DNA from: Boseongicola sp.
GTDB taxonomy: Bacteria > Pseudomonadota > Alphaproteobacteria > Rhodobacterales > Rhodobacteraceae
Reading direction: 5' to 3'
Assembly (NCBI GenBank): GCA_013042895.1
Contig: JABDPD010000161.1
Coordinates: forward strand, 1-14,513
DNA: 14,513 nucleotides
How positions within the stretch are numbered: the stretch's first letter is position 1; the number at the start of each line of letters is the position of its first letter. The notes under the pieces were generated by a model that saw only the letters and a program-made list of their open reading frames with translations, searched no databases and was not told the DNA's origin. Shown piece after piece: positions 8,840 through 14,513 of the stretch. A program made the translations under genes and the position numbers.

Positions 8840-9198
8840 GCCGAAGTTTGTGGCGTCATTAGCTCCACTTCGTCGCCTGATATGACCGACGTGTAAAAGC
8901 ACGATCGCCGATTTGTATGGCATGCCGGACCAGCCTGGCGAACGATCATCAAGACACAATCGCGGTCACAATCCACTCGAAAATCCACAAGTTCCTGAGT
9001 ATGGCCGGATGTCTCCCCTTTCACCCAGAAGGACTTCCGAGAGCGCGACCAATAAGTGACACGGCCCGAAGAAAGTGTTCTCTCAACAGCTTCAGCATTC
9101 ATCCACGCCATCATGAGCACCTCGCCTTCTTCCGACTGCGCAATGGCCGGGATTAACCCTTTATCGTTGTAGACGAGACTAAATGGATCAAAAGACAT
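8836..9198 (-). CDS. hisI: Phosphoribosyl-AMP cyclohydrolase
   Basis: The 120-residue enzyme opens the purine ring of phosphoribosyl-AMP, an early step of histidine biosynthesis. The metal sites are clear: D76, D78 and D80 with C77 in [11 protein letters not shown], then C93 and C100 in [19 protein letters not shown] (28-35) and [20 protein letters not shown] (47-66) are equally typical. It is the single-domain form without a fused HisE, as usual in alphaproteobacteria. ATG at 9198 (MSFDPFSL) is chosen over the ATG at 9231 because the extra 11 residues are not family-like and AAGGG stands upstream of 9198. No other his gene is in the window. It is divergent from the scaffold gene, with a 66-base shared gap. 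Confidence 0.96.
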   Translation of the reverse strand: MSFDPFSLVYNDKGLIPAIAQSEEGEVLMMAWMNAEAVERTLSSGRVTYWSRSRKSFWVKGETSGHTQELVDFRVDCDRDCVLMIVRQAGPACHTNRRSCFYTSVISGDEVELMTPQTSA

Positions 9199-9264
9199 GG
9201 AGCAACCCTTTGCGCCGGACCGGAAGACCACCTATCTAAGGGGCAGAGAACACAAAGGAAAGTC

Positions 9265-9714
9265 ATGCCCGAAACAGATCTGATAAAGCTATACTCTGGA
9301 AGAATTCTCGAGCTTGCTGCAGATATTCCGTTAACAGATGAGATCCAGTCGGCGCAGGCAACGGTTAAGAAACGCTCCCCTCACTGTGGGTCCACCGTGA
9401 CTGTGCAGTTGTCGACCACTGATCACCGGATTTCAGAGTTTGCGCAGGACGTGAAGGCCTGCGCTTTGGGACAAGCCTCGGCGTCTATTCTCGCGTCAAA
9501 TGTCATTGGGCGTACGAAGTCAGAGATCATCAATGCCCGCGATCAGCTGTCAGATATGCTGAAGAAGCAAGGCCCTATCCCTGACGCACCGTTTGAGGGC
9601 TTCGAGGTTCTGATTCCTGCAAGAGATTTCAAAAACCGCCACGCATCGATCATGCTGGCCCTTGATGCGACAGCAGAAGCAATGGAAATTGCCGAGCAGT
9701 CAAACTGCGCCTGA
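9265..9714 (+). CDS. IscU/NifU-N-like iron-sulfur cluster assembly scaffold
   Basis: The 149-residue protein has the IscU/NifU-N fold signature: LYSGRILELAADIP at the N terminus, C41 in SPHCGS, and C66 in KACALGQASAS. At the site of the third IscU cysteine the sequence is KNRHASIML, so H126 is kept but the cysteine is alanine (A127). The IscU aspartate after the first cysteine (CGD) is also changed (CGS). Canonical scaffolds use three cysteines to assemble a [2Fe-2S] cluster, so this variant may not act as a standard scaffold. No isc or suf gene is beside it. AAAGGAAA five bases before the ATG is a good ribosome-binding site. It is divergent from hisI and may share a bidirectional promoter gap with it. 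Confidence 0.85.
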   Translation: MPETDLIKLYSGRILELAADIPLTDEIQSAQATVKKRSPHCGSTVTVQLSTTDHRISEFAQDVKACALGQASASILASNVIGRTKSEIINARDQLSDMLKKQGPIPDAPFEGFEVLIPARDFKNRHASIMLALDATAEAMEIAEQSNCA

Positions 9715-9731
9715 CAAGACCTTGCGCAATC

Positions 9732-9768
9732 AAAAAAAGCGCCGCGCACCCGGCAAGGGCGGCGGCGT
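9732..9768 (-). terminator. Intrinsic terminator (minus strand)
   Basis: Read on the minus strand, CGCCGC (9767-9762) pairs with GCGGCG (9745-9740), plus a G-U pair at the base. CCC/GGG can pair further inside the loop. The stem is followed directly by a run of seven Ts (9738-9732). This is the best intrinsic terminator in the window. It ends whatever transcript comes from the peptide gene and the structured RNA. The scaffold gene on the other strand ends 18 bases away. Confidence 0.8.
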
Positions 9769-9882
9769 CAGTGGGCGCATCTGGTGGGGTGACCGGAGAG
9801 ACCCCGGGACAGGGGCTTTCTTGACGGGACAGTGTCACTTGCATCGAATTTGGGGACAGGATGCAGGACCGGTCAACCAGAC
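9732..9882 (-). ncRNA. Candidate structured small RNA or 3' UTR with three UGUCCC loops
   Basis: On the minus strand a closing stem forms from 9880-9876 with 9785-9781 and 9875-9869 with 9796-9790: 12 Watson-Crick pairs with one 4-nt bulge. It encloses three hairpins. Their stems are 9865-9860/9845-9840 (TGCATC), 9837-9834/9825-9822 (TGAC) and 9815-9812/9805-9802 (CCCC). Each loop exposes UGUCCC (9858-9853, 9831-9826, 9811-9806). The terminator follows about 13 bases later. A weak promoter pair TTGCCG (9918-9913) and TATCTG (9894-9889), spaced 18, would start the RNA near 9882, right at the closing stem. It could instead be the 3' UTR of the peptide mRNA, whose stop is only 18 bases upstream. 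It does not match SRP RNA, tmRNA or RNase P as I know them. Existence of structure is well supported; independence as an RNA is not. Confidence 0.55.
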
Positions 9883-9900
9883 CGCAGGCAGATAGGTAGT

Positions 9901-10020
9901 CTAAAACAGTGCCGGCAAATTCAGCATCACAACGAAGATCGCAACAAGTGCGGCCGCGCCCGCGAAGTCTTGGGCAATCGTGCCACGGCTACGGGCAATC
10001 GTTTCTTTGATCTCAATCAT
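9901..10020 (-). CDS. Small one-helix membrane protein, probably SOS-controlled
   Basis: The 39-residue peptide begins MIEIKETIARSRGTIAQD, a charged, possibly amphipathic segment. The rest (about 19-39) is one hydrophobic helix, AGAAALVAIFVVMLN, ending in LPALF. A good ribosome-binding site, GAAGGA, lies eight bases before ATG. An in-frame upstream start at 10119 is rejected: it lies inside the LexA/promoter region and the added residues are not protein-like. The gene lies 125 bases downstream of recG on the same strand, with a LexA box 83 bases upstream of its ATG. Function is not known from sequence. By size, topology and control it resembles SOS-induced inner-membrane peptides such as SidA (Caulobacter division inhibitor) or TisB (E. 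coli), which is an analogy and not homology. Confidence 0.75.
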   Translation of the reverse strand: MIEIKETIARSRGTIAQDFAGAAALVAIFVVMLNLPALF

Positions 10021-10074
10021 GTCTGCATCCTTCGGTTCGGAAAATGCAGCGGGCGGCTGCGTTTGTTGACCCTT

Positions 10075-10118
10075 TGTTCTCAAATTTGGGGCGCGGTGTA
10101 AAGAACTTTTTGAGAACA
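10075..10118. repeat. Inverted repeat overlapping the LexA box
   Basis: TGTTCTCAAA (10075-10084) and TTTGAGAACA (10109-10118) are perfect 10-bp inverted copies, 24 bases apart. The second arm includes one half of the LexA box, so the first arm offers a single extra GTTC in the opposite orientation, downstream of the probable transcription start. Confidence 0.6.
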
Positions 10119-10126
10119 TTTGTGAA
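10097..10126 (-). promoter_or_regulatory. Possible promoter of the small membrane protein
   Basis: On the minus strand TTCACA (10126-10121) and TTTACA (10102-10097) form a sigma70-like pair with 18-bp spacing. Transcription would start near 10090 and give a leader of about 70 bases. The LexA box fits entirely between the two hexamers, the arrangement in which LexA blocks RNA polymerase. Confidence 0.5.
10103..10117 (-). promoter_or_regulatory. LexA (SOS) box, GTTC-N7-GTTC
   Basis: Minus strand reads GTTCTCAAAAAGTTC, a perfect match to the alphaproteobacterial LexA direct repeat GTTC-N7-GTTC. A third GTTC (10127-10124) lies six bases further upstream. The site is in the 125-base gap between recG and the small peptide, so it most likely controls the peptide rather than recG, whose coding region is already complete upstream. 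Confidence 0.75.
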
Positions 10127-10145
10127 CAAAGCGTAGTTGAACTGC

Positions 10146-14404
<4,259 letters not shown>

Positions 14405-14435
14405 CTAAGGTCCAGCCCTTGCTAATCTCGCCAGA

Positions 14436-14513
14436 CTAAGCAGTCGCAGCGACGGGCTCGGGTTCAGCCGCGAGAGGAGCCGGGTCACGCAAAACGTAGC
14501 CACGCCCCCAGAC
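14436..14513 (-). CDS. ctrA: Cell-cycle response regulator CtrA, C-terminal end (rest outside window)
   Basis: The last 25 codons before a TAG are visible, with a codon boundary at the window edge. They begin VWGRGYVLRDP, the final beta-hairpin of an OmpR-type winged helix in the exact form typical of CtrA (ETVWGRGYVLR...), followed by an Ala/Pro/Glu-rich tail. CtrA is the essential or flagellar/cell-cycle master regulator in alphaproteobacteria and in Rhodobacterales controls motility and gene-transfer-agent genes. It lies 76 bases upstream of ligA on the same strand. The assignment rests on a short piece, so another OmpR-family regulator remains possible. Confidence 0.8.
   Translation of the reverse strand, partial: VWGRGYVLRDPAPLAAEPEPVAATA

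Noticed and set aside
9781..9880. Plus-strand reading of the three-hairpin RNA, with GGGACA loops resembling CsrA-binding GGA loops
   Set aside because: The terminator T-run is on the minus strand and no plus-strand terminator or promoter was seen, so the minus-strand RNA is preferred. The plus-strand idea is not fully excluded.
9732..9882. 6S RNA, SRP RNA or tmRNA
   Set aside because: The fold is a three-way branched hairpin set, not the 6S rod. The SRP GGAAGGAAGCAG core and the tmRNA tag and tRNA-like ends are absent.
9662..9895. Plus-strand 77-codon frame after the scaffold gene
   Set aside because: It overlaps the end of the scaffold gene, runs through the terminator and hairpins, has no ribosome-binding site, and the product resembles nothing known.

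Overview
The window reads as chromosomal DNA of an alphaproteobacterium, most likely a Rhodobacterales (Roseobacter-group) species. This rests on the conserved tail of CtrA at the right edge, a Usg-family gene, folate-dependent TrmFO, a stand-alone HisI, the style of GyrA and GluQ-RS, and a perfect alphaproteobacterial LexA site (GTTC-N7-GTTC). No insertion sequences, phage genes, CRISPR arrays, tRNA or rRNA genes were seen.

Layout, left to right. Positions 1-674 (+) hold the C-terminal signalling half of a chemoreceptor. A 340-base stretch without a convincing gene follows; it has small inverted repeats and three 11-bp ACCGACG units. usg (-) is divergent from gyrA (+), with a shared regulatory gap. 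gyrA ends in a strong hairpin. Next come a secreted, probably outer-membrane beta-rich protein, a DoxX-like four-helix membrane protein, trmFO, a class I methyltransferase and gluQ, all on +. Two of these (trmFO, gluQ) modify tRNA. gluQ meets hisI (-) head-on and their stop codons overlap. A divergent IscU/NifU-like scaffold gene (+) follows hisI.

The right third is a minus-strand DNA maintenance block. In transcription order it runs ctrA (3' end only), ligA, recG (ATGA overlap), then a 39-residue one-helix membrane peptide. ligA and recG are very probably translationally coupled, and ligA sits just behind ctrA with a 10-bp inverted repeat over its ribosome-binding region.

The most interesting segment is 9732-10126 (minus strand). 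A GTTC-N7-GTTC LexA box lies exactly between a possible -35 and -10, followed by the 39-aa hydrophobic peptide gene. Immediately downstream is a roughly 150-nt candidate structured RNA. It has a 12-bp closing stem and three hairpins whose loops all show UGUCCC, and it ends in a good intrinsic terminator. Nine nucleotides of this RNA are perfectly complementary to the Shine-Dalgarno region of the peptide. The layout recalls SOS-induced small membrane peptides such as SidA (Caulobacter) and TisB (E. coli), but the function here is inferred from architecture only.
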